Positions 1-9,467 are shown, counted from the first letter of the stretch. The stretch: 48,879 nucleotides of DNA from CAYPLH01 sp964411505 (GCA_964411505.1 CAYPLH010000029.1:1-48879); one strand, 5' to 3'. The notes: generated from the sequence alone by a model not told the origin. Numbers and translations: made by a program.

Positions 1-155
1 AGCTACTCCGTCCGATTTACTCTGTCAAAGGTTGCATTTACTATGACCGCCCACCACCATATAGTTTTCCACACTTCGTATCCCATGGTTCAAATTAAAA
101 ACAAAAAAAAGTCTCCTAAAACGCCTTCCTTTTTTGTGCAACATTTTGAAGTGTT

Positions 156-1292
156 TTATAAGCTTTCTTTCTCCAACTGTCTTGCCCTGTGCTCAGCTAT
201 CAACAGATCAACCATTCTACCATAGCTTCTCACACCGTCCTGCTGCTTATTTGATTTTAAGTAAATATCGTTTATATTACTTGAAATATCCCCAACTACA
301 CCTTCATACTTCTCTGAGAATTGGTTAATTGCTGCAAAATCTCTCTTTATCCCATCACTTAGTTTTTCATACAATCGGGAGTATTCATCACGGTTGCTTC
401 CGGCAACCGCATTTAAAAGATTGCTAAGAGCGGACATTGTGCCGGAATACTGAAAATCTACATCAGGGTGGGCATTACACACAATATAGGAAATAAAGTT
501 TGCCTCATCTTCTCTGGCAAACCCCCTCTGATGAGCCATTTCATGACAGACAGTACTAGGAAGTGAAGACTCGGGTATCTTCATATTTACATTGGCTTCA
601 CCAGTAAAGGGAAAATATACTCCCCAAATTTCAGTGTAGGACATCAGCTCTGAAAGCATTACACCCTTTGGTCTTCCATATTTTCCAGAAAGCTCAGAAT
701 ATATATCCGCAATATTTGTATAACCTCTATCTGCTCTTTTTAAAACTTCCTCCCTCAGGCTTTCAAGCTTCATTACCCCTTCATTGTTCTGTGAAACCTT
801 GCTTCTTAATTCATTTGCTTTTGAGATTATGTAATCTGTTGTTTCCACTAGTTCCTCCATTGTAGCTGGCTTTATATCAAATCCTGCTATAGTTGAAAAT
901 GGCTGTCTGTGGTAATTAAGTCCCCAAATAAGTATAAATATAAAATACATTACTGAAGCAAATATTAATAGGTTGGCTGTTGAGTTCAGAACAAAATAAC
1001 GTCTTTCACGGTCACGGCGAAATATCTTTACAATCATTCTCACCAATATTGTAAGGATCAGTATAATTGTTATTATAATCAGAATCTCTGCTAAAGAAAA
1101 GGGTAAAACACCTATAAGCCTGCTTAAGCCTTGTCCAATATACCTGTACAGTCCGCCAGAATAATAACGTTCAATTAATGCAGGTGAGTTTGAAGCCATT
1201 TGGGTCAACAGCATGCCCAGTGGAATAAGTAAAATAAATAATAACTTTTTTGGTTTAAACCTTTTTTTAGGTATCATTAATGATGTTAGCAA
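156..1292 (-). CDS. DUF3810 family membrane protein, putative zinc metallopeptidase
   Basis: A 378-residue membrane protein. The N-terminal third has about three hydrophobic segments (near residues 17-34, 60-88 and 105-125). A soluble C-terminal domain follows. It contains HEMAHQ followed by GFAREDEAN, which fits an HExxH-type zinc site with a downstream glutamate. This arrangement is that of the DUF3810 family; no substrate is known for the family. The start is uncertain: the first in-frame codon is TTG at 1292 with only a weak AGG upstream, and an ATG lies at 1277. The gene appears unrelated to the catabolic cluster. About 120 bases separate it from the next upstream gene. Confidence 0.75.
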   Translation of the reverse strand: MLTSLMIPKKRFKPKKLLFILLIPLGMLLTQMASNSPALIERYYSGGLYRYIGQGLSRLIGVLPFSLAEILIIITIILILTILVRMIVKIFRRDRERRYFVLNSTANLLIFASVMYFIFILIWGLNYHRQPFSTIAGFDIKPATMEELVETTDYIISKANELRSKVSQNNEGVMKLESLREEVLKRADRGYTNIADIYSELSGKYGRPKGVMLSELMSYTEIWGVYFPFTGEANVNMKIPESSLPSTVCHEMAHQRGFAREDEANFISYIVCNAHPDVDFQYSGTMSALSNLLNAVAGSNRDEYSRLYEKLSDGIKRDFAAINQFSEKYEGVVGDISSNINDIYLKSNKQQDGVRSYGRMVDLLIAEHRARQLEKESL

Positions 1293-1416
1293 AACGGTTA
1301 CCTACTTTCATAGTTTTTTACACCAAAAAGCTCTGCCATGTATTACCTCTAATTATACCCATATCTGTAATATTTTCAAGTTTATTTTTAGGAACGGAAG
1401 AATTGCTTGTATTTAA

Positions 1417-1818
1417 TTATGGAGCCAAAAGGCTAAATGGAAATGCAGGTATATTTCTGAGAACACCATATAATATAATTACAGATATCAAAGCCCGGTA
1501 AAACCAAGCCGGATATTTTAGATTGGGAACAAGGCTTCTACCCTTTAGAATTAAACCCGGCTGTGCTAAAAGCAAATATATAATCAGTGGAATCAATACT
1601 ATTAATAATGGATTATATCCAAAAGCTTCTACAAATTCACCATTCAAAAGGCTGTGAATTGTCCGAAGTGAACCACACCCCGGACAGTAAAGACCTGTAA
1701 TATAATTAAGCGGACAAGGGGGAAACACCTTGGTTACCGAAGGATTATAAAAATAAAGTAGTAATATAAATATAAGAAACAGCAGAACCCCCGGAATCAG
1801 TAGCTTATTAAGTTTCAT
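1417..1818 (-). CDS. DUF2752 domain membrane protein
   Basis: A 133-residue protein with about three hydrophobic segments. It carries the hallmark of DUF2752: a CPxxxxTGLYCPGCG stretch followed by RTIHSLLNGEF and a further hydrophobic run. The function of the family is unknown. A longer reading frame runs back to 1899. I place the start at the ATG at 1818 because it overlaps the stop codon of the upstream gene by four bases (ATGA), a typical translational-coupling junction, and because the extra N-terminal residues overlap the coding sequence of the neighbour. It forms a two-gene unit with the zinc-ribbon/CD225 protein. Confidence 0.8.
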   Translation of the reverse strand: MKLNKLLIPGVLLFLIFILLLYFYNPSVTKVFPPCPLNYITGLYCPGCGSLRTIHSLLNGEFVEAFGYNPLLIVLIPLIIYLLLAQPGLILKGRSLVPNLKYPAWFYRALISVIILYGVLRNIPAFPFSLLAP

Positions 1819-2159
1819 AGACTTGAAAAAAGTCCCGCTAACATTAATAATGAATAGATAAGTATTATTCCGCCACCTAATCCAAATGAAATCCAGCAAA
1901 AAGTCTTAGCTTTTTGAGATGCGTCAACTGCACCTTGGTAGTCACCCAGTCTGAGCCTAGTATCCACCTGTGCTGAATATACAATTGCCGGAATGCCAAG
2001 AGGTATGCAGCAAAGTACCGTTACCAGTATGGACCAGACAAGGTAATTTGGAACATCCTGATTATATTGAGTACTTTCATTATGTAACAGGGTAACGCCG
2101 CATGAAACGCATCCAGCGGCATAATCATCATTTTTCGCACCACAGTTTGGGCAATACAT
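1815..2159 (-). CDS. Zinc-ribbon CD225/dispanin-like membrane protein
   Basis: A 114-residue protein. Residues 1-25 form a short zinc ribbon (MYCPNCG followed by CVSCG). Two hydrophobic segments follow, separated by a short polar loop. The segment CCIPLGIPAIVYSAQVD and the loop GDYQGAVDASQKAK are typical of the CD225/dispanin family found in many Firmicutes. Cellular role unknown. A clear GGAGG ribosome site lies about nine bases upstream of the ATG at 2159. The start lies 32 bases inside the 3' end of the upstream gene, so the three small genes are probably co-transcribed. Its stop overlaps the start of the DUF2752 gene. Confidence 0.8.
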   Translation of the reverse strand: MYCPNCGAKNDDYAAGCVSCGVTLLHNESTQYNQDVPNYLVWSILVTVLCCIPLGIPAIVYSAQVDTRLRLGDYQGAVDASQKAKTFCWISFGLGGGIILIYSLLMLAGLFSSL

Positions 2160-2442
2160 ATTCGCTTTTCCTCCATAAATTATTCACTATTGCACTACAA
2201 AAGCCAGAGATTTGCGCATTATTACGTAGGAATTTTTCAAATTTTTCAATCTCATTATCAGTAAACCCTTCGCGCTTAATCCATGTATAGGTTGGTAAAA
2301 CGCATCTAGCCATATCAAATCCTTCTTCGTTTGGACGCTCAAAATGAACCTCCACACGTTGAATGCCATCTTTTTCAATAATATGCGAATGTGTTATCTC
2401 CGTTTCGTCAGATAAAACCATATATGGATACATCATAAACAA
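2128..2442 (-). CDS. Small protein of unknown function
   Basis: A 104-residue soluble protein that I do not recognise. It has no signal peptide and no membrane segment. It is rich in charged residues and has a central aromatic stretch (LPTYTWIKREGF). A GGGAG ribosome site sits about eight bases upstream of the ATG at 2442, which supports it being a real gene. Its 3' end overlaps the start of the zinc-ribbon gene by 32 bases in a different frame. A second open frame inside it (2187-2378) has no comparable ribosome site and is treated as a shadow. Confidence 0.6.
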   Translation of the reverse strand: MFMMYPYMVLSDETEITHSHIIEKDGIQRVEVHFERPNEEGFDMARCVLPTYTWIKREGFTDNEIEKFEKFLRNNAQISGFCSAIVNNLWRKSEYVLPKLWCEK

Positions 2443-2572
2443 AATCTCCCTTTTAACTTGCTATACAATAGTATACTATTTATCTGCTCAAAAATAAACA
2501 GCATTTTTTTGATACACTTTTTTGAAAAAGGAGGAGGACAATTAAACGATTTATATACCCCTATTAAATCCT

Positions 2573-5227
2573 TTACATCTTATAATGATGATCCATTATT
2601 GTATGGTTATGGTAAACGTCATTCATATGCAGCCTGTCATGTAACTCATTATGTGCTGAAGTAATGTTCATTAGTAACCTTTTCAATATTTTTTCTTCAG
2701 CTCTAGTACCTAAATTTCTCATATATCCCTTTACACCTTCAATCTGCTCAAGAATAGTCAATGCGTCATTACTATTAAAACAAAACTTGTCATCAATTAT
2801 TATCATTACTGGACTTGAATGTGCCGCTATTATCTCCATCTTACCTTCATACCTTCCCCTTATCCTTAAGGCCACCCAACTGCTTTTCTTTATTGATAAA
2901 TTAAATATTCCTTTGTGGTTCGTAAGACCTTGGGTTACTCTAACAACTTCCTTTGTTTCGCCATTTACAACAAGTTCAACACTTGTTACTGGAATTATCA
3001 CACTTGATGCTTCCCATTCAATATCAACATTTCCCCCAGTGCCTTTCATGTAAATTGTGCCTCCCATCGCAGTCCCATTTACACTAAATTCAATTAGCGG
3101 ACCAATTGTAACAAATGTTTCTCCTCTCCTTAAAGACTCCTTCCAGTTTTCATAAGTGAATTCTTTCCCTCTGATTCTTGAATATGTTCTGATTGTTCCT
3201 ACAGCAGTGGATGCAGACATCTTATCAGTGCCACCAACTGCCGCAGTTTTATAACCGCAATTCAAGTACCTGTACCAATCAGAAAGTGAATATGCACTTA
3301 TACCACCATATAAATCTGATGGAGAAGATAACTCAACTCCATCAGCATTATTCATAACAATTACAGCACTGTTTTCTCCCCTTGGTTCAGGAAAATGTGG
3401 CAAAATAACAACACCATTTTGCTTCTTACATTGTATTGCCCATTCCGAAAGCGTTTTTTCAACTGGATCGCCTAAAGGAGATTCGATAGGACCTCCTGTT
3501 GTTAGGGGGAGTATCATACTCCCTTCATATCCAAGTAATGATATATGTCCTAATATATGCTGACGGTTTTCAGTTCCAACTCTAACTAAATACTCTCCAG
3601 TTCCACCAGCCTCCTTGCTACCTATAGTAGTCTTCCCGTCAAAGTCTCCTATGTTTATGAAAAATTCCCCAAGCTGGGTAGTCAATAAATTAACAACATT
3701 TACACCTTCAGCAGCACCCTCAAAAAGAGCTGTCTGGGGTGATAAAAAATGAACATGAGTATCTGCTGTTACCCAACCTTTTTCTCTCCACGGAAGAATG
3801 TGCTCCAACTCAATCTCAATATTTTTTACATTGCCATCAATATACATCTTTTTTCGTGTTATTGGGATTTCAAATCCTTTACTGACTTCAATATAAATAT
3901 TTCCAGGGGGAAGCTTATATTCTGCCATTCCATCAATGTAAGTACTAAAATGCTTTTCATTTACAAAATCCGCACCAAAATCTTCAAGCCAAAAAGGATT
4001 AGGTATTCTATTTCTGATAATGGGTGCAAGATATTCACCCTTTTCTCCACGAACATGGATTCGGGCGGGAATAAGCATACCAGTTTCCTTTTCTTTTATT
4101 TTAATTTTAACTTTTCTTGAAGCGTCTGGCATAAACCTAACGCTGTCAATGTTAACATTCTGCAATTTGCTACCATGGAAATCTTGATAACAGAGTTCAT
4201 TCATACCTAAACAATAATTTTCTTCTAGAGATGATAATTTGAATTTATACTTAAAACCATCTCCATAATAAAACATTGCATCCTTGTGTGCTGTATATTC
4301 AATAATTAAAGAATTGTCTGATACTAGGGGTTTGCTTACTTGATTTTTTATCCACTTTTCATTATCATAATCAAGCGCTGGATTTATTGAAATAATACTA
4401 CCTAAATCTATATCAACTTTATCATAATCACCATTTGAATCAAACATCTCTCCCGGAGGAATTCTAAGTAAAAATTTTTTTCTTGCTTTCCATCGAATTG
4501 GATTTTCATCAAGATTGCAGTAGCTTATCCCAAACAAAAATACTATTCCACCTTTTGGCACAAAAGTGATAGCCTTAACCATTTTGTCATTATACGGATT
4601 CTCAAATGAATACAGCCAAAAATATGGTTTTTCCACACCTTTTCCTGGCTTTAAGCGCAGTTGACTTGTACCCCACCCATCGGGCATTTTGTTGCGAACC
4701 ACATCCTCTGAATTTGTTCTTATAGAATGGGGCTTTCCATGTGGGACAGCTTCAAAAGTATATTCTCCCCATAACATCCACGGTTCACCTATATTAATAC
4801 GTCTTCTAATCGGAATTCGGCATTCTGTATCATCAGTATATTTCAGAATATATTCTGCTACCTGGTCACCAAGAATCGGATTTCCTCTCATAGGTCTCAG
4901 TATTCCATCAGAGTCAGGTTTTGGCGGCTTAAAATCTGCTGTATGTAAAAACACCATATGTTTAAATCTTATTGCATCAGGAAGTGTTAGTGTAACAGGA
5001 GAATCATGGAGCAATAAAAAATTGCTATTGCAATTATCCAAATTAGGTATTACAAAAGGAATACCAAGGTATATACAGTTCCCAGATGGAATTTTATCTT
5101 TTTTTTCAAACATCTCTATGCTACAGTCTCTGTTACTTAGAGTATTTTTACTGCAATTACATATACCAGATATGTTTACAGTGTTAAAGTAATGTGATGA
5201 ATTAATCTCTTTATATGAATATAACAT
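2573..5227 (-). CDS. CehA/McbA-type PHP-like metallohydrolase with long N-terminal extension
   Basis: An 884-residue protein without a signal peptide. The region from about residue 485 to 760 resembles the CehA/McbA family of PHP-like metallohydrolases. It shows DTHVHF (H491 and H493), a later PHFPEPRG segment and a GGTDKMS segment, all plausible metal ligands. A small beta-rich domain follows. The first 480 residues are unusual: an all-beta region of a kind expected for carbohydrate binding, containing a MVFLHTAD segment, then a carboxypeptidase-regulatory-like stretch (about 370-470, MLIPARIHVRG). CehA itself hydrolyses aryl carbamate esters, but most members are uncharacterised and sit in glycan clusters. 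GGGAG lies upstream of the ATG at 5227. It is the last gene of the long minus-strand run, so a role in processing an imported oligosaccharide or its substituent is inferred. Confidence 0.7.
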   Translation of the reverse strand: MLYSYKEINSSHYFNTVNISGICNCSKNTLSNRDCSIEMFEKKDKIPSGNCIYLGIPFVIPNLDNCNSNFLLLHDSPVTLTLPDAIRFKHMVFLHTADFKPPKPDSDGILRPMRGNPILGDQVAEYILKYTDDTECRIPIRRRINIGEPWMLWGEYTFEAVPHGKPHSIRTNSEDVVRNKMPDGWGTSQLRLKPGKGVEKPYFWLYSFENPYNDKMVKAITFVPKGGIVFLFGISYCNLDENPIRWKARKKFLLRIPPGEMFDSNGDYDKVDIDLGSIISINPALDYDNEKWIKNQVSKPLVSDNSLIIEYTAHKDAMFYYGDGFKYKFKLSSLEENYCLGMNELCYQDFHGSKLQNVNIDSVRFMPDASRKVKIKIKEKETGMLIPARIHVRGEKGEYLAPIIRNRIPNPFWLEDFGADFVNEKHFSTYIDGMAEYKLPPGNIYIEVSKGFEIPITRKKMYIDGNVKNIEIELEHILPWREKGWVTADTHVHFLSPQTALFEGAAEGVNVVNLLTTQLGEFFINIGDFDGKTTIGSKEAGGTGEYLVRVGTENRQHILGHISLLGYEGSMILPLTTGGPIESPLGDPVEKTLSEWAIQCKKQNGVVILPHFPEPRGENSAVIVMNNADGVELSSPSDLYGGISAYSLSDWYRYLNCGYKTAAVGGTDKMSASTAVGTIRTYSRIRGKEFTYENWKESLRRGETFVTIGPLIEFSVNGTAMGGTIYMKGTGGNVDIEWEASSVIIPVTSVELVVNGETKEVVRVTQGLTNHKGIFNLSIKKSSWVALRIRGRYEGKMEIIAAHSSPVMIIIDDKFCFNSNDALTILEQIEGVKGYMRNLGTRAEEKILKRLLMNITSAHNELHDRLHMNDVYHNHTIMDHHYKM

Positions 5228-5386
5228 ATTTCTCTCTCCCTCACTTTATCTAATATTACTTAGGTTTTTTCGTTGATTACTAAAATTTCACTTTCTTTAA
5301 AGGGAGTATATTGTGGTTATTATACAATTAAATGCATCGGTTTCCTGAACTTATTAAATATTGGGACCTCTTGCAATATTTCTATT

Positions 5387-6397
5387 TTATTTTTGGTTTT
5401 GAAAAACATCAATCAAAGCAACAATGTTTTCTATAGGAACATCTCCCGCAATTGCGTGAGTAGGCGCTAATACATATCCTCCACTTTTACTCATTATATC
5501 AATAGTTTCCAAAACAACCTTTTTAATTGTGACCGGTGATTCAAAAGGCAGAAGACTTTGAGTACTAATTCCACCCCAGAAAGTAATGTCATTTCCATAT
5601 TCAGCTTTAATATTCTTCAAGTCATATATTTCAGGTTGAAATGTTCTGAAAATATCAAGACCAATATCAATAAGATCTGGCAATACTTCCCTGATATCAC
5701 CGCAGGAGTGCTGTGAAACAATTATGCCACGGCTCTTTATTTTTTCATACATTATTTTCATTCTGGGTTTTATGAATTTCCTCCAATTTATCGGTCCCAT
5801 TATCATTCCTTTTTGCTGGCCCCAATCATCACCAAAGTGGAAGCAGTTTATATCATATTCCAGCGCAATGTCAATTATCTTAATATTAAATTCTGTAATT
5901 GCATCAAAAAGCTGATCTACAAACTTGGGCTCAAGTATCATATCCATTAAAATATTCTCCATTCCTCTGAGACTCCATGCTCGTTCAAACAGAGAATATC
6001 CAATTCCAGCTATTTTAAACTTGTCATCTGCTTTATCAATTAGCTCCTGCAATTCATTTCGAAATCTTTTTTCGTCTAATTCAGGAAATTCATATCCTTC
6101 CATCGAAGGATTTTTTAAAACAATACCATCAATAACACCTATATCTTTATCAGTACCATTTCTATTCCATACAACCCCAAAATCATCTTTCCAGTACCCG
6201 GAACCTAAACTTATTTCACTCTTATACCCACTATAATAGGAACCCTCAGAGTGGTTCCCTATTTTATCTATAAAGTGTGGGTCGCTAAAATATTCTGCCA
6301 TTTTTTCATGCTGCTGTGATGTAAAATACATATTATACGGCACAATGTCAGTATTTTGATGATTAATGGCGGCAATAGTCCGCTCACATCTTGTCAT
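5387..6397 (-). CDS. Uroporphyrinogen decarboxylase (URO-D) family protein
   Basis: A 336-residue TIM-barrel protein of the URO-D superfamily, close to the usual length. The N-terminus (TRCERTIAAINHQNTDIVPYNMYF) and the C-terminal half (HFGDDWGQQKG, then SQHSCGD, then a GGISTQSLLPF segment) match the group annotated as URO-D-like proteins rather than HemE. The HSC motif resembles the zinc-binding motif of MtaA-type corrinoid methyltransferases. No haem or corrinoid-protein gene is nearby, so a true HemE role is unlikely. It starts at an ATG preceded by GAGGTG, only three bases after the stop of the dehydrogenase gene, so the two are tightly coupled. Its catabolic reaction is unknown; demethylation or a C-C or C-O lyase step on a sugar is possible. 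Confidence 0.75.
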   Translation of the reverse strand: MTRCERTIAAINHQNTDIVPYNMYFTSQQHEKMAEYFSDPHFIDKIGNHSEGSYYSGYKSEISLGSGYWKDDFGVVWNRNGTDKDIGVIDGIVLKNPSMEGYEFPELDEKRFRNELQELIDKADDKFKIAGIGYSLFERAWSLRGMENILMDMILEPKFVDQLFDAITEFNIKIIDIALEYDINCFHFGDDWGQQKGMIMGPINWRKFIKPRMKIMYEKIKSRGIIVSQHSCGDIREVLPDLIDIGLDIFRTFQPEIYDLKNIKAEYGNDITFWGGISTQSLLPFESPVTIKKVVLETIDIMSKSGGYVLAPTHAIAGDVPIENIVALIDVFQNQK

Positions 6398-6400
6398 AGT

Positions 6401-7438
6401 TTACACCTCAATTGTGTTATTTTTAAATTTTCTCCAGTCAATTACAACTCCAAGGCTTTCCTTTTTATTATCACAAAGTTTTTCATATGCTTCAACAGCT
6501 CTTTCAGGAGTAAAATAATCAGTTATTAAATGTTCAACCTTTATCCTGCCTTCTCGCAATGCTTCTGCCGCAAATATGGTATTTGCTGTTCTATCCCATG
6601 CCCCGCCTCTGTTCTTTGTTAACATTCTTTGCATCCTTTCATGAGCACCTGTTATACTCACACCTTTAACATGGACATTCGCATAAAAATCAACCTCAAT
6701 TTTTCCACGAGGTGAACCGAGCAGAATTACCTGCCCACACTCTGCAGCTACTCTAAGAGCTGTGTTTATTACTGCAGGCACTCCTGTCGCATCTACAACT
6801 ACTTTTGGTCCATTGCCATATGTTAACCTTAGTAAGTCTTCATCAAAATCTCCATCGTTGGGATCTAATGCCATAATACCACATTTTTTTGCCATTTCTC
6901 TACGTACCGATACAGGATCCGCTCCAATCACTTGTCCTCCAGACATCTTAAATATCTGGGATGCAAGATTTCCAATCATACCAAGCCCAAACACTAAAAC
7001 ACATTCGCCACTTTGAAAATCAGAAACTCGCATTGCTGTGCTCGCTATTTGAATAAACCTCAAAAATAAACCATGTTCCTTTTTTTGGAAATCATTTATT
7101 TTAACAGCAAGGTTGCTGGAGACATCATACCAATCATAGTTCCCATGCTTTGCCGGATAAAATACTATATCTCCAACAGTAAACTCATCAACATCATCTG
7201 AAACTTCAACAACACATCCAACTGCCGAATATCCTGGATACATTGGGAAGGTTGACCAAGCTGTTTTTTGTTTGATATTTTTTGCATAAATCCCATTATA
7301 TATGGCAAGTTCTGTTCCAGGACTAATCATTGTATATAAGTTTTGCACTAATATTCCACCTTTTTCAGGTTTATCAATGCTGATCTGTGCAAGAGCAATA
7401 TCTTTTACTTCCTTGAAGCAAATTCTTGTTGCATTCAT
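6401..7438 (-). CDS. Zinc-free medium-chain dehydrogenase, BchC-like
   Basis: A 345-residue medium-chain dehydrogenase/reductase. The N-terminal GroES-like domain has ISPGTELAIYNG and PGYSAVG. It lacks the CxH catalytic zinc ligand and the GHE signature of zinc alcohol dehydrogenases. The Rossmann domain has VFGLGMIGN (about residues 160-168) and a following VIGAD for the nucleotide. This pattern fits the BchC-like MDR subgroup, which also contains many uncharacterised sugar-cluster enzymes. It probably oxidises or reduces a sugar-derived hydroxyl or ketone with NAD(P). A paralogue lies at 39713-40726. GGAGG precedes the ATG. It follows the binding-protein gene after a 190-base gap with a strong hairpin. 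Confidence 0.75.
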   Translation of the reverse strand: MNATRICFKEVKDIALAQISIDKPEKGGILVQNLYTMISPGTELAIYNGIYAKNIKQKTAWSTFPMYPGYSAVGCVVEVSDDVDEFTVGDIVFYPAKHGNYDWYDVSSNLAVKINDFQKKEHGLFLRFIQIASTAMRVSDFQSGECVLVFGLGMIGNLASQIFKMSGGQVIGADPVSVRREMAKKCGIMALDPNDGDFDEDLLRLTYGNGPKVVVDATGVPAVINTALRVAAECGQVILLGSPRGKIEVDFYANVHVKGVSITGAHERMQRMLTKNRGGAWDRTANTIFAAEALREGRIKVEHLITDYFTPERAVEAYEKLCDNKKESLGVVIDWRKFKNNTIEV

Positions 7439-7511
7439 AATTTTCCTCCCGTTTTCTGTTCTGGTTTTTTACAAGCTACTTTTCACTATCTTTCTGTTAT
7501 AGAGTGCCTTT

Positions 7512-7561
7512 GGAAATACCACTAAGGAAAGTCTAAGTAACACTTTCCCCAGTGGTATTCC
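7512..7561 (-). repeat. Long imperfect hairpin downstream of the binding-protein gene
   Basis: The arms GGAATACCACT-GGGGAAAG and CTTTCC-TTAGTGGTATTTCC pair almost perfectly over about 20 bases around a 12-base loop. There is no T-tract on either side, so it does not look like a simple intrinsic terminator. Its place just after a binding-protein gene and before its operon partners suggests an mRNA-stabilising or processing hairpin that lets the binding protein be made in excess, as known for malE-type operons. This role is inferred. Confidence 0.6.
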
Positions 7562-7629
7562 ACACTATCAATTAGATTTATCTTTCATAGAAACCTTTTA
7601 CATTTAAGCCAAGCTTTTTGCATGGTTAT

Positions 7630-9282
7630 TTATCGATTATTATATCTTTCATAAGCACTCTGTTGTACTTTTATCAGTTCATCTATGTCCATACTATTAA
7701 CTGTATCCACGAATTTATCAAACTCAGATAACGGTTCTCTGCCCATAACAAACTTATAGAACATCTCATCTGCTAATGTTTTAATATCTGTTAACTTGGT
7801 TGAAATAATTCGGTTTTCTTCAGTAGTATAGCTAATCTGTTGTGGTATTCTTCTTTCAGGTGTGGAAATACCCCACCTATCAAAGTTCTCTTTTCCAACT
7901 TTAGAAGTATACTGTTCAAAGAACCGTGGATCTTGAATCATTGCCCAACCATTTATTGATGTAACAGCTGGAGTTAAAAGTGATACGTCTTTCATAACTG
8001 CATCAGACAGTATCGGATTCCCATTCACCATATTATATGTATCACCTTCGATACCAAAGCTATATAAAAGAATCCCTTCGTCGCTGTATGCATAATCCAA
8101 CCATTTTACAGCTTCTTTAATGTTTTTGCACTGGGAAGTAATTGCTATACCAATGCCGGTATTTAAATTTTTCATTCCTGGATCAAAATTATAGGATTTA
8201 TCAATTCCAGGTGCTATAGGTGTCGGAAAAGTAGCCAGTTCAAAATTAGGGTCTATAGTTTCCATTTCTTTTAAATATCCTGTGTATTGCGCTCCGGTAT
8301 ATCCATACCAAACTCCTGATAATCCTGTAGTAACTTTAGTTTTCATTGCTGGTCTGTCTGATGTTGAAAAATCTGGATCAATTAATTTTTCATTATAAAG
8401 CTTATTAATCCAAGCTAAAGCTTCCTTGGCCTCAGGCTCAATGGGTCCATATACTATTTTGTCCCCTTTAAGAGCAAAATCCGGGCTAAAACTACCACCT
8501 CCCCAGCTAATCCCCCATGGCCATACTAAATGAAATACAAATTGGCTTATAGTGTCTGTAACAAATGGTATTTCATCTTCTAACTCATTTTCATTCGGAT
8601 CCCTTTCTCTAAATGCTTTTAAAATATTATAGAAATCATCTGTAGTAGTTGGTAACTCTAGCCCCAGCTTTTCAACCCAATCATTTCTAATTATAAACCC
8701 TTTATTTAATCTGGTAGTACTATCAATTGTTGTCAGTGGGAAATAATACATATCTCCATTATCATCCATTACTTGTTTCTTATATTCTGAATTTGATTCA
8801 AGTAATTTGCTAAAGTTTGGAGCATATTTGCTAACATATTGATTTAATGAAATGATCTGACCTTCTTTAGCAAATTTTTGTGGTCCCCCTGCCTTCGAAG
8901 CCCAACCTGTATAAATCAAGTCTGGAAGATCATTTGATGCCATCATTAAGTTGAACTTTTCATTTTCCTGACCAGCACCTTGGGGAGGATGAATAAATTC
9001 AAGTTTAACTCCGGTTCTTTTTTCCATTTCTACAAAGCATTTTACCTGAGAATAATCTGATACCACTGCTGCAGTACCTGATGGTAATGCAGAAAAAACA
9101 GTCAATTTAAGTCCAGTTGCCGATATTGGCAGTACGAGTTCCTCAGGTTTTTCTTGACCAACAGTAGTCTGATTACTATCCTGAGGTTCTTGTGTTTGCT
9201 TACTTTCAGGGATTATAGCACACCCTGTAAATACAAGTACAGCAATCATTAGTAACGATAACATTCTAAATATTTTTTTCAT
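7630..9282 (-). CDS. Sugar ABC transporter substrate-binding lipoprotein
   Basis: A 550-residue secreted lipoprotein. A signal peptide ends in a lipobox (VFTGC), which is followed by a short polar linker. The mature part is a family-1 extracellular solute-binding protein of the long LplA/YtcQ type, with KRTGVKLEFIHPP near the start, ASNDLPDLI, a calcium-like ERDPNENE loop and a C-terminal YERYNNR. It would deliver oligosaccharide to the two permeases encoded just upstream. GGAGAG sits before the ATG. A truncated group II intron now separates it from the permease genes, but strand and order are those of one transporter operon. No ATPase gene is present; such importers commonly share an MsmX-type ATPase encoded elsewhere. 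Confidence 0.9.
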   Translation of the reverse strand: MKKIFRMLSLLMIAVLVFTGCAIIPESKQTQEPQDSNQTTVGQEKPEELVLPISATGLKLTVFSALPSGTAAVVSDYSQVKCFVEMEKRTGVKLEFIHPPQGAGQENEKFNLMMASNDLPDLIYTGWASKAGGPQKFAKEGQIISLNQYVSKYAPNFSKLLESNSEYKKQVMDDNGDMYYFPLTTIDSTTRLNKGFIIRNDWVEKLGLELPTTTDDFYNILKAFRERDPNENELEDEIPFVTDTISQFVFHLVWPWGISWGGGSFSPDFALKGDKIVYGPIEPEAKEALAWINKLYNEKLIDPDFSTSDRPAMKTKVTTGLSGVWYGYTGAQYTGYLKEMETIDPNFELATFPTPIAPGIDKSYNFDPGMKNLNTGIGIAITSQCKNIKEAVKWLDYAYSDEGILLYSFGIEGDTYNMVNGNPILSDAVMKDVSLLTPAVTSINGWAMIQDPRFFEQYTSKVGKENFDRWGISTPERRIPQQISYTTEENRIISTKLTDIKTLADEMFYKFVMGREPLSEFDKFVDTVNSMDIDELIKVQQSAYERYNNR

Positions 9283-9433
9283 AGCTATTCTCTCCTTCTT
9301 TTAATAATTTAATAACTATAGACTTATAAAGCATAAAAAATAATATTTTTTTCATCACCTCACTATAGAATATTTTTTTCGGGCATATTTTTGACCGGGT
9401 AGGCTCCCCCGTCACCGGGGTTCGCCCCCCTAA

Positions 9434-9467
9434 GAACGGAGCATACGACTTTCACCGTACTCCGCTC
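9434..9467 (-). other. Group II intron domain V
   Basis: A 34-base hairpin beginning GAGCGGAGTACGG, with the GTGAAAGTC loop and bulge region, and closing with TGCTCCGTTC. Length, the terminal GAGC/GTTC pairing and the central GAAA-containing region match the conserved catalytic domain V of bacterial group II introns. Confidence 0.88.

Noticed and set aside
1..155. Possible feature at the window start
   Set aside because: Only AT-rich sequence with a weak hairpin and T-run after the DUF3810 gene; not enough for a terminator or gene call.
2458..2664. 68-codon plus-strand frame with GGAGGAGG inside
   Set aside because: The AGGAGGAGG lies within the frame rather than before its start, and no start codon follows it at a useful distance. 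Most of the 3' half is antisense to the CehA-like gene.
4689..5192. 167-codon open frame on the plus strand inside the CehA-like gene
   Set aside because: It is antisense to a well-supported gene, has no ribosome site and no recognisable domain.
5387..6397. HemE (uroporphyrinogen decarboxylase of haem synthesis)
   Set aside because: No haem-pathway neighbours, and the sequence resembles the uncharacterised URO-D-like group linked to methyltransferases.
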